From: Nocardiopsis sp. NRRL B-16309
GTDB taxonomy: Bacteria > Actinomycetota > Actinomycetes > Streptosporangiales > Streptosporangiaceae
Length of the DNA: 64,000 nt
Assembly (NCBI RefSeq): GCF_001279585.1
Contig: NZ_LGEC01000003.1
Span: 1-64,000 of the forward strand
Direction of reading: 5' to 3'
Shown here: positions 8,829 to 16,296 of the stretch, one piece after another
Layout of the letters: the number at the start of each line of letters is the position of its first letter
Numbering within the stretch: the stretch's first letter is position 1
The notes under the pieces: generated by a model
Told to the model about the DNA's origin: nothing
Database searches by the model: none
Seen by the model: the letters and a program-made list of their open reading frames with translations, nothing else
Position numbers and translations under genes: made by a program

Positions 8829-9811
8829 CACACCAGGTCTCGAACGTGGAGACGGCCCATCCGGCCGTCCTCGCCGTCCTCGGCGGAGCACCTCCTGCCG
8901 ACACGGCCACCCGTTTCAACGTCGACCAGGTGGAGTTGGAAGCCGACATCGCACTGTTCTGTCGTGCCGGTCACCAGGCCTTGGCGGCGCGAGAACAGTG
9001 GTGGCAGGTCCATCTGGAGTTCGACGACTGGCATCGGGCGGATCAGGTGATGGGCGAGTACTTTCTTCCGGCCCTGCAACACCTGGAACCCGGGTCGGAC
9101 CCCGCGTGGTGGTACATCCGCAAGCATCCCTGCTGGCGGGTCCGACTTCGGATCCCTGAGGGCCAACGCAGGATGAGGGCCGAGATAGGCCGCGCTTTGG
9201 ACGACCTCACTCGGGCAGGCCACCTGCGGCGGTGGTGGACAGGGTGCTACGAGCCGGAAACGATCGCTTTTGGTGGCTCTCAGGGGATGGACGTCGCCCA
9301 CGCGCTCTTCACGGCCGACAGCCATTTCGTTCTGACAGTGCCGGAACAAGACCATGCGGCCCTGGGACGGCGAGAGTTGTCCGTGCTGCTGTGTTCCGCC
9401 TTGCTGAGGGGCGCGGGGCTGGAGTGGTACGAGCAGGGCGATGTGTGGCACCGCGTCGCGGAGGAACGCCCGCTGCCCGAAGACGTCGTGCCCGAGTGGC
9501 TCGGGGCCATGGCCGACGACATCCGTGCCCTCTTGCAGGCGGACACCAGCGTCGATGGTCCGTTGTTCGGTAGGGGAGAGGCGGCTCACGCGGCGGCACC
9601 GTGGGCTGGAGCCTTCCATACGGCAGGGCATTCCCTGAAAGAGGCCTCCCGAGACGGAGCGCTCGAACGCGGGATTCGCCGGGTCCTCGCCTACCACGTG
9701 ATCTTTCACTGGAACCGTCTCGGTCTCGCGTGGCGAACCCAAACCGCCCTGGCTTGGGCCGCGCGCACCGCCATTCTCGACGGGCCCCAAGGCGCTGTGC
9801 TTGTGCACTGA
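8810..9811 (+). CDS. stand-alone SpaB_C / thiopeptide-type biosynthesis protein
   Basis: A 333-residue protein of the SpaB C-terminal / thiopeptide-type bacteriocin biosynthesis family, the fold that eliminates glutamate from glutamylated Ser/Thr. Landmarks are WWQVHLEFDDWHRAD near residue 61, WYIRKHPCWRVRLRI near residue 100 and the Trp/His-rich end (VIFHWNRLGLAWRTQTALA). It is separate from the elimination domain already inside LanB, so this operon has two such domains. It may be an accessory eliminase or act on a subset of sites. The start is taken at ATG 8810 inside the end of lanC; an in-frame ATG at 8801 is also possible. No transporter or protease gene follows. Confidence 0.8.
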   Translation: MSADRLTHQVSNVETAHPAVLAVLGGAPPADTATRFNVDQVELEADIALFCRAGHQALAAREQWWQVHLEFDDWHRADQVMGEYFLPALQHLEPGSDPAWWYIRKHPCWRVRLRIPEGQRRMRAEIGRALDDLTRAGHLRRWWTGCYEPETIAFGGSQGMDVAHALFTADSHFVLTVPEQDHAALGRRELSVLLCSALLRGAGLEWYEQGDVWHRVAEERPLPEDVVPEWLGAMADDIRALLQADTSVDGPLFGRGEAAHAAAPWAGAFHTAGHSLKEASRDGALERGIRRVLAYHVIFHWNRLGLAWRTQTALAWAARTAILDGPQGAVLVH

Positions 9812-10128
9812 CGTCGACACCACCGTCCGCGACCAGCCGCAGAGAGACCGTCATCGCCAGACACGCGAACACCGATATCTCCACCCGGGCCTGCTGATGC
9901 GCGTCGGTGGGCAGGTCGTCGGTGGTGTCAGCGAGTCGGTACCGAGGTTCGTAGGTGCAGGGGCCGCTTCAGCCTCCTGCCCGGATGCCGGCCAGTCTCC
10001 ACGTTCGCTCAGGAGGAGACCTTCTCGGCCTCCGAGGGGGTGGCTGACGGAGGTCCGGATGCGTACGATCGGCGGTGGAGTAGATGAGGGGCCCGACCGG
10101 TGGGTGGGGCCCCTTCCTGTTCGTGGGT
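9812..10128. other. intergenic gap, no gene seen
   Basis: These 317 bases lie between the convergent lanthipeptide operon and the DUF397 gene. Apart from the hairpin at 10087-10114, no gene or recognisable repeat was seen. Open frames on both strands here lack ribosome sites and recognisable motifs. Confidence 0.5.
10087..10114. terminator. hairpin between convergent genes
   Basis: The stem AGGGGCCC (10087-10094) pairs with GGGCCCCT (10107-10114) around a 12-base loop, followed by TTCCTGTT on the plus strand. It lies between convergent genes and probably ends transcription from both sides. Confidence 0.5.
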
Positions 10129-10335
10129 CTACCGGGTCTTCGCCGTGGTCAGGAAGCGGCTCCATTCGGTCGACTGGAACAGGAGCGCGCCCAGGTGACG
10201 GTGCTGGGTATCGCGTACAGCTGATACCCCGGGAAGGTCCCCGACCTCTACACAGTCCTGGCCGTGCGCCGTGCTGTACGAGCTCTTGCGGAACGCGAAG
10301 TCTTCTTCGCCATGGGTGCGGAGTTGATGAGTCAC
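10129..10335 (-). CDS. DUF397 domain protein
   Basis: A 68-residue DUF397 protein, with the family core FRKSSYSTAHGQDCVEVGDLPG, a middle VAVRDT-like strand (SAVRDTQH) and the late F-x-x-x-EW segment (FQSTEWSRFL). Such small proteins are encoded next to DUF5753-containing XRE regulators throughout actinomycetes and are thought to act with or against them in development and antibiotic control. Here it follows its XRE partner by eight bases on the same strand, a standard pairing. Confidence 0.88.
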   Translation of the reverse strand: MTHQLRTHGEEDFAFRKSSYSTAHGQDCVEVGDLPGVSAVRDTQHRHLGALLFQSTEWSRFLTTAKTR

Positions 10336-10343
10336 AGCTGTCC

Positions 10344-11210
10344 TTACAGGTCGTGCAGCACTTCTTTGAGATAGTCCACGGTCTCGGCGGGAGACGCGGC
10401 CGCAGCCGATATGTGCTGGAACTGCCAGCCGTATCGGTCGGTCTTCTGAGGGAGCTCCAGGAGGAGGCTCTCGGTGCGATGCTCCAGGTGAACGATGGAC
10501 CTCTCGCCCGCCCCGAAGTCCAGGATCGAGAACGGGCCTCCCATGCCGGGATGGGCTCCCGCCGAGTCACGCATGACTTGAAGCGTCAGGTGCTTGGCTT
10601 GCGTGAGGTCCAGCAGGTGTTGCAGCTGGCTGCGCTGGACGGCGCGTCCTCCGACCGGTTTGCGGATGACGGATTCGTCGACGATCGCCCACACCTGGAG
10701 AGGGTTGGTGCGTTCGAGGATCTTCTGACGGGTCATGCGCGCCTCGACCCGGCGCTCGACCTCCTCAGGATCCCGGATGTCACCGCTCCCGACGACGATT
10801 GCCGCGGCATAGTCGCGGGTCTGGAACAGGCCGGGAACGAGGTACTGCCAGGTGCGCACCTGCTGCGCGATCGCCTCCAAGCCGATGTAGTCGGTGGAGC
10901 CGTACAGGTCCTCGACCTCCGTCCACCACGCCTTCTCGCGTCCCTCCTTGACCAGGTCGAGGGGGTAGGACCGGTAGGTCTCGTCGGTGACGCCGTAGTA
11001 GTCGAGCAGGTCGCGGACGTCTCGTTGAGAGGGCCGCTTCCACTGGTTCGTCTCGATCCTCGAAAGCTTGGATCTCTGCCAGTCGAGTGCTCTCGCGACA
11101 TCAGCGGACGTCGTCTTCCGCCCATCGGGCTGGCGGTGCTTCTCGCGCAGATCCGCAAGCTCAGCGCTCAGCCGCCTCCGCCTCGCGGTGGGGCTGAAGT
11201 CCTCCGTCAT
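10344..11210 (-). CDS. XRE-family regulator with DUF5753 domain
   Basis: A 288-residue regulator. The N-terminal helix-turn-helix (residues ~10-75) includes TSADVARALDWQRSKLSRIE, and the C-terminal ~190 residues are the DUF5753 sensor domain (YIGLEAIAQQVRTWQYLVPGLFQT near residue 100). The start at 11210 is preceded by AGGAGG with a good spacer; an upstream in-frame start at 11288 would run into the palindrome and lacks a ribosome site. It forms a two-gene unit with the DUF397 protein. It diverges from a set of tiny ORFs across 167 bases containing a long perfect palindrome, which is its likely operator. Confidence 0.9.
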   Translation of the reverse strand: MTEDFSPTARRRRLSAELADLREKHRQPDGRKTTSADVARALDWQRSKLSRIETNQWKRPSQRDVRDLLDYYGVTDETYRSYPLDLVKEGREKAWWTEVEDLYGSTDYIGLEAIAQQVRTWQYLVPGLFQTRDYAAAIVVGSGDIRDPEEVERRVEARMTRQKILERTNPLQVWAIVDESVIRKPVGGRAVQRSQLQHLLDLTQAKHLTLQVMRDSAGAHPGMGGPFSILDFGAGERSIVHLEHRTESLLLELPQKTDRYGWQFQHISAAAASPAETVDYLKEVLHDL

Positions 11211-11268
11211 GGTGCCTCCTCCGTGTGTGGAAATCCTACGGTCCATACGAGATCCTGAGAGACTTCTC

Positions 11269-11305
11269 AGACAGTCTAAAATAGACATTGCTTTTTAGAC
11301 TGTCT
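11269..11305. promoter_or_regulatory. perfect palindrome, likely operator in divergent promoter
   Basis: AGACAGTCTAAAA (11269-11281) and TTTTAGACTGTCT (11293-11305) form perfect 13-bp arms around an 11-base spacer, AT-rich in a GC-rich region. The left arm includes a -10-like TAAAAT. It lies between the XRE regulator and the tiny-ORF operon and could be the operator for both, or a cruciform or hairpin-forming site. Confidence 0.6.
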
Positions 11306-11377
11306 GGATTCATCATGGAGTCTCATCTACTCCTGCCGGACCCTCCATCCGGCATCTGGACTACAGGAGGTCGCCCT

Positions 11378-11560
11378 GTGCGATACCTGCAAGTGCCTGC
11401 CTGGCTGAAACTTCTGCTCGCCCGTCCGGTGCCCCGGCGCCGTACCAGCGCCTCGCCGCCCGTGTTCGGCCACAGCGCCTCTCGAAGCGCTCGGCCACAG
11501 CGGTTCGCGGACGTGGACACCGTGTGCCCGAGGGCCCCCGAGGTGGTGAGCGAGCGGTGA
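11378..11560 (+). CDS. small hypothetical protein, first of a tiny-ORF operon
   Basis: A 60-residue basic protein of unknown function (starts MRYLQVPAWLKLLLARPVPR). The GTG start has a strong AGGAGG seven bases upstream, which argues for real translation; an upstream in-frame ATG at 11315 lacks one. The N-terminal ~16 residues are weakly hydrophobic and the rest is Arg/Ser/Pro-rich. The stop overlaps the next GTG. Confidence 0.5.
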   Translation: MRYLQVPAWLKLLLARPVPRRRTSASPPVFGHSASRSARPQRFADVDTVCPRAPEVVSER

Positions 11561-11700
11561 TCTTTCGCGGTCGGCGGCATCGCGGAAACCGGTGCCGCCC
11601 CTACCTCATCCGTATGGAGAACGCCCGCGCCACAGTCGCTACCGGTGCCATTCCGATCGTGCGGAGCGTGCCCCTGGCCGTCAGGGCGGTGCCGCGATGA
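11557..11700 (+). CDS. tiny hypothetical protein
   Basis: A 47-residue Arg-rich ORF reading from a GTG that overlaps the upstream stop (GTGA) to a TGA that overlaps the next ATG (ATGA). Overlap at both ends suggests translational coupling, but there is no recognisable domain, and chance cannot be excluded at this length. Confidence 0.35.
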   Translation: MIFRGRRHRGNRCRPYLIRMENARATVATGAIPIVRSVPLAVRAVPR

Positions 11701-11939
11701 GTGCCACGACCTCCGTCACCATCACGGACCTGGCGCCTAGCGACATCCGCTTGGCGCGCGAGGTCGTCGACACCAGTTCCGTGACGTCGCTCGTCATCGC
11801 TGGATGCCACATCGACCTCGCTCCGCAGTGGATCCGTGCTCACCAGCGTGCTGAGCGGATCGCCGCTCTCGAGCGGCTTGCCGATCTGGCCATGGCCGCC
11901 GCGTCGGAACTGCGCAGGGCGGGTGCGGAGGCCACGTGA
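11697..11939 (+). CDS. small hypothetical protein
   Basis: An 80-residue protein with no recognised domain. The N-terminal half looks like alternating strands (SVTITDLAPSDIRLAREVVD) and the C-terminal half is a predicted Ala/Arg/Leu-rich helix (RAERIAALERLADLAMAAAS). The ATG overlaps the upstream stop, and the TGA overlaps the start of the next ORF, consistent with a coupled operon behind the divergent XRE gene. Confidence 0.55.
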   Translation: MSATTSVTITDLAPSDIRLAREVVDTSSVTSLVIAGCHIDLAPQWIRAHQRAERIAALERLADLAMAAASELRRAGAEAT

Positions 11940-12169
11940 TGACGAAACCGAGGACCGTTCTCGAGTTGCGCGAACTGCCCGACATGGGGGCGCTGCGGGC
12001 GTGGGCGAGCCGGCACAACGCGTCGATCAGCTACCTGGGGCCGACGCTGGAAGGCGAAGAGACGTACGGCGCTCGAGCCGGTGTCCAGCTCCGCGTCTGC
12101 CGCTGCCCCCAGGACCGCCCTCACCCGGTCGAGTGGAACTCCCCGCTGGAACACCTGCCGGCTCAGTGA
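11939..12169 (+). CDS. small hypothetical protein
   Basis: A 76-residue acidic-to-neutral protein of unknown function, with ELPDMGALRAWASRH as a probable helix and a CRCPQDRPH segment near the end. The ATG at 11939 overlaps the previous TGA; a GTG at 11936 is an alternative. A strong hairpin follows 10 bases after the stop and probably ends the tiny-ORF operon. Confidence 0.55.
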   Translation: MTKPRTVLELRELPDMGALRAWASRHNASISYLGPTLEGEETYGARAGVQLRVCRCPQDRPHPVEWNSPLEHLPAQ

Positions 12170-12179
12170 AACCCGGTTG

Positions 12180-12210
12180 CGCGCCGGGAAGCCCTGTGGC
12201 TCCCGGCGCG
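12180..12210 (+). terminator. GC-rich hairpin after tiny-ORF operon
   Basis: A perfect 10-bp stem, CGCGCCGGGA (12180-12189) with TCCCGGCGCG (12201-12210), has an 11-base loop and no U-run. It sits between two small genes and looks like an actinomycete-type terminator or attenuator. Confidence 0.55.
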
Positions 12211-12239
12211 CAGCCTCCATGAGTAGCGAGGACCCGATC

Positions 12240-12500
12240 ATGACCGCGAATCAGGCCGATCGCCCCTACACCGACCTGGGTGCGCTCGTCGGCTCCTACC
12301 GAATCAAACAGGGGCTGACGATCAGTGCTGTCGCCGCCCGTGCCCTGTGCGCGGAGAGCGCGGTGCTGCGACTCGAAAACGGATACCTGATGCCGACGGG
12401 GGAGTTGCTGGGGCGGATCTCCGGAGCATTGGGGCTTTCACCAGATGAAGCCGCAGAGCTGAGGGAAGCGAGCCGTCGCCTTGCCCCTGACCGCCCGTAG
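12240..12500 (+). CDS. small XRE-family DNA-binding protein
   Basis: An 86-residue protein consisting almost wholly of a lambda-repressor-like helix-turn-helix: LGALVGSYRIKQGLTISAVA (helices 1-2), ESAVLRLENGYLMPTGELLG (recognition helix and following turn) and SGALGLSPDEAAEL. It is probably a repressor or activator acting on neighbouring promoters. The ATG at 12240 has GAGGA a few bases upstream; an in-frame ATG at 12219 lacks a ribosome site. It lies between two candidate terminators and so may be transcribed alone. Confidence 0.75.
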   Translation: MTANQADRPYTDLGALVGSYRIKQGLTISAVAARALCAESAVLRLENGYLMPTGELLGRISGALGLSPDEAAELREASRRLAPDRP

Positions 12501-12594
12501 TCGGGGCTCCCAGAGCTGTCTCTTGCTTGCGTCGACCAATAGACGACGATGCGCGCCTACACATCCATGTGCTCTCTTCACCGAAAGGAATCCC

Positions 12595-12807
12595 ATGGCT
12601 GTACGAAGCACTGTGCCGACCACGGAGGCGTTGCTCACGCCCGCCGAAGTCGCCGCCCTGTTCTGTGTCGATCCCAAGACCGTCACCCGTTGGGCCAGGG
12701 CGGGCAAGCTCTCCTCGATCCGTACCCTGGGCGGACATCGCCGATACCTCGCGGCGGAGGTTCGTGCCCTCCTGGCCGAAGGAGTGGTGACCATCGTCGA
12801 CCGCTAG
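12595..12807 (+). CDS. BldC-like MerR-type DNA-binding protein
   Basis: A 70-residue stand-alone winged helix-turn-helix protein. It has the near-invariant BldC core LLTPAEVAALFCVDPKTVTR followed by WARAGKLSSIRTLGGHRRYL. BldC is a small developmental regulator that binds DNA as head-to-tail oligomers in streptomycetes. Homology over the whole length is clear, but actinomycetes often carry several paralogues, so this is called BldC-like and not bldC itself. The ribosome site AAAGGA precedes the ATG. Confidence 0.85.
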   Translation: MAVRSTVPTTEALLTPAEVAALFCVDPKTVTRWARAGKLSSIRTLGGHRRYLAAEVRALLAEGVVTIVDR

Positions 12808-12836
12808 CGTGGCCCGCCTGATCCTCCCATTGAGGC

Positions 12837-12885
12837 AGGGGCCATTGAGCACACGGGGCCGTCGGAGAAGCGACCGATGGCCCCT
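12837..12885. terminator. hairpin between convergent genes
   Basis: AGGGGCCAT (12837-12845) pairs with ATGGCCCCT (12877-12885), with a further GGGGCC inside the loop able to form an alternative stem. It lies between the convergent BldC-like and MFS genes and is followed by TTGACATT. Confidence 0.45.
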
Positions 12886-12979
12886 TGACATTGCCGAGCA
12901 CGAACATGACCATGGGCGCCAGCATGAAGACGCCAGCAGCGCCCACGCTCCTGGGCTCAGTCCGGTACGTGAAGGCCTG

Positions 12980-14227
12980 TCATCTCCTGGACGCGGGTAC
13001 CGGGCGTGCGGTCCAGGCGATGGCGGGCAGGACCGCGAGAGCGAGCACTCCGCCGGCCAGGGACAGCAGTGCGTAGCTTCCGGCGGCGACGACTAGTCCA
13101 GAGGCCAGGCCTCCGCCCGCTCCGGCCACGGCGATGGCCACGTCCGCCAATCCCTGAGTACGGGCGCGGGTGGCCAGCGGGACGGCGTCGGTGACGATCG
13201 CGGTGCCCGACACGATTCCGAAGCTCCAGCCCAGACCCAGCAGAGCCAGAGCCAGGGCCAGCAAGGGCACCGAATGGGGCGGGGCCAGGGCGGCCAGCAG
13301 TCCGGAGGCCAGCAGTGTCAGCCCGGAGGCGGCGGCCACGGGCACGCGGCCGAGGCGGTCGACCAGGAAGCCGCTGAGCGGGGAGGGCAGGAACATCGCC
13401 GCGACGTGGATGGCGATGACCAGCCCGGCCGCGCCGACGGAGTGGCCGTGGCCGGTCATGTGGACGGGAGTCATGGTCATGATCGCGACCATGACGAGCT
13501 GGGCCAGGACCATGACGGCGGCGCCCAGCATCAGCATCCGCGTGTTCGAGGCTGCGGCGGTGGGGCTTGGTGTGGGAGTGGCGGTGGTCTGGGGGAGGGC
13601 TGCTTCGGCGCGGGCGGTGGTGAGCGGGTCGGGGCGCAGCAGCAGCCACAGGACCAGCCCGGCCGAGGCGTAGGCCGCCGCTGCCAGCAGGAACGGGCCG
13701 GCCAGCGCCGGAACACCCACCGCATGGGCCAGATCGCCCAGTTGGCTGACCAGGTTGGGACCCACGACCGCGCCCAGGGTGGTGGCGACCATCACCGTGC
13801 TCAGGGCCCGGCCCCGGCGCTGGGGGGTGGCCAGGTCGGCTCCGGCGTAGCGGGCCTGGAGGTTGGTGGCGGTTCCCGCCCCGTAGACGAACAGGGAGGC
13901 GAACAGCAGTACGATGCTGCCGAGCGTGGCGGCGGCGACCACGCCCACGGCTCCCAGCGCGCCCGCGGCGTATCCGGCGGACAGGCCGGTGCGCCGTCCC
14001 AGGCGTTGGGAGGTGCGGCCGATCAGGGCCGCGGCGGCGGCCGAGCCGATGGTGAACAGGGCGCTGGGCAGCCCGGCCCAGCCCGCGTCGCCGAGCATGT
14101 CCTGGGCCAGCAGGGCGCCCACGGTGATACCCGCGGCCAGTCCGGCTCCGCTGAGGACCTGGGCGATGACCAGCACGGTCAGGACACGTCGTTGGGCGGG
14201 ATGCGGAGCCAGGGCGGTGGTGGTCAT
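12980..14227 (-). CDS. MFS transporter, 12-TM type
   Basis: A 415-residue major facilitator superfamily membrane protein with about 12 hydrophobic segments and a cytosolic loop in the middle (residues ~180-215, Thr/Pro/Ala-rich). The loop after TM2 carries the MFS A-like motif GRTSQRLGRRTG, and the second half repeats it as FLVDRLGRVP. The substrate is unknown. It lies 44 bases downstream of an ArsR-rhodanese gene on the same strand, a pairing common in actinobacteria. Export or uptake of a sulfur or metalloid compound is therefore an inference. Confidence 0.85.
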   Translation of the reverse strand: MTTTALAPHPAQRRVLTVLVIAQVLSGAGLAAGITVGALLAQDMLGDAGWAGLPSALFTIGSAAAAALIGRTSQRLGRRTGLSAGYAAGALGAVGVVAAATLGSIVLLFASLFVYGAGTATNLQARYAGADLATPQRRGRALSTVMVATTLGAVVGPNLVSQLGDLAHAVGVPALAGPFLLAAAAYASAGLVLWLLLRPDPLTTARAEAALPQTTATPTPSPTAAASNTRMLMLGAAVMVLAQLVMVAIMTMTPVHMTGHGHSVGAAGLVIAIHVAAMFLPSPLSGFLVDRLGRVPVAAASGLTLLASGLLAALAPPHSVPLLALALALLGLGWSFGIVSGTAIVTDAVPLATRARTQGLADVAIAVAGAGGGLASGLVVAAGSYALLSLAGGVLALAVLPAIAWTARPVPASRR

Positions 14228-14271
14228 GGGATACGGCCTTGTCGTCGAAGAGGGCGGAGACGGGTGGCAGG

Positions 14272-14916
14272 TCAGTGGGTGACGGCCAGGCCGTCCGAGC
14301 GCCACTCCAGGACGCCCTCCTCCAACAGGGCGGCGTTGCGGCCATGGGCACGCAGCAGGCGCACCGCGTCGTAGGAGAGCACGCAGTAGCGGCCCCGGCA
14401 GTACGCCACGACCTCGGTGTCGGCGGGGATCTCGGCCAGCCGGTCTGCCAGCTCCTCCAGGGGGATGGACACCGCGCCGGGCAGGTGTCCGGCCTCGTAC
14501 TCCTGGCTGGGGCGCACGTCCAGGACCAGGGCGGTGCCGTTGACGGCCGAGGCCAGCAGCTCCTCGCGCCCCACCAGGCGGATGTCGTCATGGTCGAGAT
14601 AGGCGCGGCGGGCGGCCTCGACCTCGGCCTGGTGGGTGTCGGCCACGCGGCACAGCACCGACATCAGGGTGGCGACGTCGTCGCCGGCCAGCCGGTAGAA
14701 GATCTTGGTGCCCTCGGCCCGGGCGGTGACCAGCCCGGCCTGGCGCAGCACCTGCAGGTGGGCCGAGGCGGTGGACAGCTTCAGCTCCACCGTGCGGGCC
14801 AGGTCCTGCACGGGGCGCTCGCCCTGGGCCAGCAGTTCGACGATCTCCAGGCGTTTGCCGTGGGCCAACGCCTTGCCTGTGCGGGCGATGGCGTCGTACA
14901 GGTCGGTCTTGCTCAT
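14272..14916 (-). CDS. ArsR-type regulator fused to rhodanese domain
   Basis: A 214-residue fusion. Residues ~1-95 are an ArsR-type winged helix (LEIVELLAQGERPVQDLART, then KLSTASAHLQVLRQAGLVTA). Residues ~110-214 are a rhodanese domain with ALVLDVRPSQEYEAGHLPGA and the active-site loop YCRGRYC. The rhodanese part could sense or carry persulfide sulfur and relay this to the DNA-binding part. The start at 14916 lies just inside a candidate operator. It is co-directional with the MFS gene and divergent from a methyltransferase, so all three may be controlled together. Confidence 0.88.
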   Translation of the reverse strand: MSKTDLYDAIARTGKALAHGKRLEIVELLAQGERPVQDLARTVELKLSTASAHLQVLRQAGLVTARAEGTKIFYRLAGDDVATLMSVLCRVADTHQAEVEAARRAYLDHDDIRLVGREELLASAVNGTALVLDVRPSQEYEAGHLPGAVSIPLEELADRLAEIPADTEVVAYCRGRYCVLSYDAVRLLRAHGRNAALLEEGVLEWRSDGLAVTH

Positions 14917-14932
14917 CCCAACAACTCCATAG

Positions 14933-14950
14933 TTCCATGTATCTTTGGAA
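14933..14950. promoter_or_regulatory. inverted repeat, candidate ArsR-type operator
   Basis: TTCCA (14933-14937) and TGGAA (14946-14950) are inverted around an 8-base spacer, within an AT-rich stretch directly upstream of the ArsR-rhodanese start and between divergent genes. The size and place fit an ArsR-family operator. Confidence 0.45.
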
Positions 14951-15041
14951 TAGATAGTACGTGACCGGTGGGACCACCGGAAGAGGACGGTCCCGTTCAG
15001 GCGGAGAGCGCCGTTGCGCTCCCGCGCCGAAGGAGGCCGAC

Positions 15042-15704
15042 GTGGGCACCGATCTGGGCGCGTCCCAGCGCGAGCATTGGCAGGACGTCTACGACCGCAA
15101 CCCGCACATGTACGGCGCCGAACCGTCAAAGCCCGCCCGGCACGCGCTGGAGGTGTTCACCGCCCGCGGTGCCCAGGAGGTGCTGGAGCTGGGTTCGGGG
15201 CACGGACGCGACGCCCTATGGCTGGCCGACCAGGGACTTCAGGTCCATGCAGCCGACTTCAGCGCCACCGCCCTGGACCAGCTCACCCGCACCGCCGAAG
15301 AACAGGGTGTGGCAGATCGCGTGGAGACGCACCTGCACGACGCGCGCACACCCCTTCCGCTGACCGATGCCTCCGTGGACGGGGTCTTCGCACACATGCT
15401 GCTGTGCATGGCCCTGACCACCGACCAGATCCACGCGCTCGTGGACGAGATCGGCCGGGTGCTGCGCCCCGGGGGCGTGCTGGTGTACACGGTGCGCCAC
15501 ACCGGTGATGCCCACTACGGGACCGGTGTGTCCCACGGCGACGACATCTTCGAGCACGGCGGATTCGCCGTGCACTTCTTCGACCGCGCCCTGGTCGAGG
15601 ACCTCGCTGAGGGGTGGGAGCTCGTCGGGGTCGAATCGTTCGAGGAGGGTGAGCTGCCCCGTCGGCTGTGGTCCGTCACCCAGGCCAAGCCGATGGTTGG
15701 CTGA
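15042..15704 (+). CDS. class I SAM-dependent methyltransferase
   Basis: A 220-residue methyltransferase with motif I VLELGSGHGRDALWLADQG, the acidic post-I strand VHAADFSATALDQL and HMLLCMALTTDQIHALVDEI followed by RVLRPGGVLVYTVR. The substrate is unknown; the overall layout resembles small-molecule and TehB-like enzymes. The GTG at 15042 has a strong AAGGAGG six to twelve bases upstream, which sets the start. It diverges from the ArsR-rhodanese/MFS operon over 125 bases, so shared control, perhaps in detoxification, is plausible. Confidence 0.85.
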   Translation: MGTDLGASQREHWQDVYDRNPHMYGAEPSKPARHALEVFTARGAQEVLELGSGHGRDALWLADQGLQVHAADFSATALDQLTRTAEEQGVADRVETHLHDARTPLPLTDASVDGVFAHMLLCMALTTDQIHALVDEIGRVLRPGGVLVYTVRHTGDAHYGTGVSHGDDIFEHGGFAVHFFDRALVEDLAEGWELVGVESFEEGELPRRLWSVTQAKPMVG

Positions 15705-16296
15705 ACCCTGCTTCCCTTCAGGAAGCGGGGTACCAGGGGGCGCCGGGCCGGGTCATGTGCGGTGCCTGTGCGACTCGGAGCGCGTAGGCGGGTCGGCTGC
15801 AATCTTGGGTCGGATACCGGCGGAGGTGGCCGGTCAGGTTGCGCTGTTGGGGGTCAGCGCCGTAAGGGGCCGCCTGGAGGACAAGCGCCGACGGCCTCGG
15901 GGCGGCCAGGATGGCGGCTACAGCACCGAGGACGAACTTGCCGTCGATCCGACCATGTGATTCAGCTTCCTCCCTGATTGCCCACCGTCGGAGGGAGGAG
16001 CGACAGATGAAGCGCAGCATGTTTGTGCTCGCGCACTCTGCTCGATCGACTGACTCCCAGTCTCTGGCGACAAAGCGGCTCTCTCGGGGAGACGTCACGT
16101 GACTTCTATCCCGATATGTCTGGAGAAGTTCCTGGGATCTGAGCGCCGGTCTTTCTGGCTCACATATCTGCCTTACTTCTCGGTGAGGTGTTCCTGTCTT
16201 TGGAGAAGATCCGGCTTCCTGGATATTGGCTCGCGCGTGGGTCGGTATTAATGTCGCTACTCCTGGTAAGGGAATAGGTGGGAGTGGAGGCATGCC
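15705..16296. other. gene-poor region before Tad locus
   Basis: This 592-base stretch has no confident gene. A 100-codon minus-strand frame (16020 to 15718) lacks a ribosome site. A short plus-strand ORF at 16007-16102 does have one and is listed separately. Bases 16105-16265 are less GC-rich and probably carry the promoter for the lipoprotein and Tad genes. Confidence 0.5.
16007..16102 (+). CDS. possible 31-residue small ORF
   Basis: A short ORF, MKRSMFVLAHSARSTDSQSL onward, 31 residues with no recognised domain. It is listed only because GGGAGGAG ends six bases before its ATG, a strong ribosome site in a region that otherwise lacks genes. It could be a leader peptide for the downstream Tad locus, or a chance match. 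Confidence 0.25.
   Translation: MKRSMFVLAHSARSTDSQSLATKRLSRGDVT

Noticed and set aside
12957..14591. 544-codon minus-strand frame over the MFS and ArsR genes
   Set aside because: It is a shadow in a third frame. The MFS (12980-14227) and ArsR-rhodanese (14272-14916) frames carry clear family motifs.
15718..16020. 100-codon minus-strand ORF after the methyltransferase
   Set aside because: It has no ribosome site and no recognised domain, and its composition looks like non-coding DNA.
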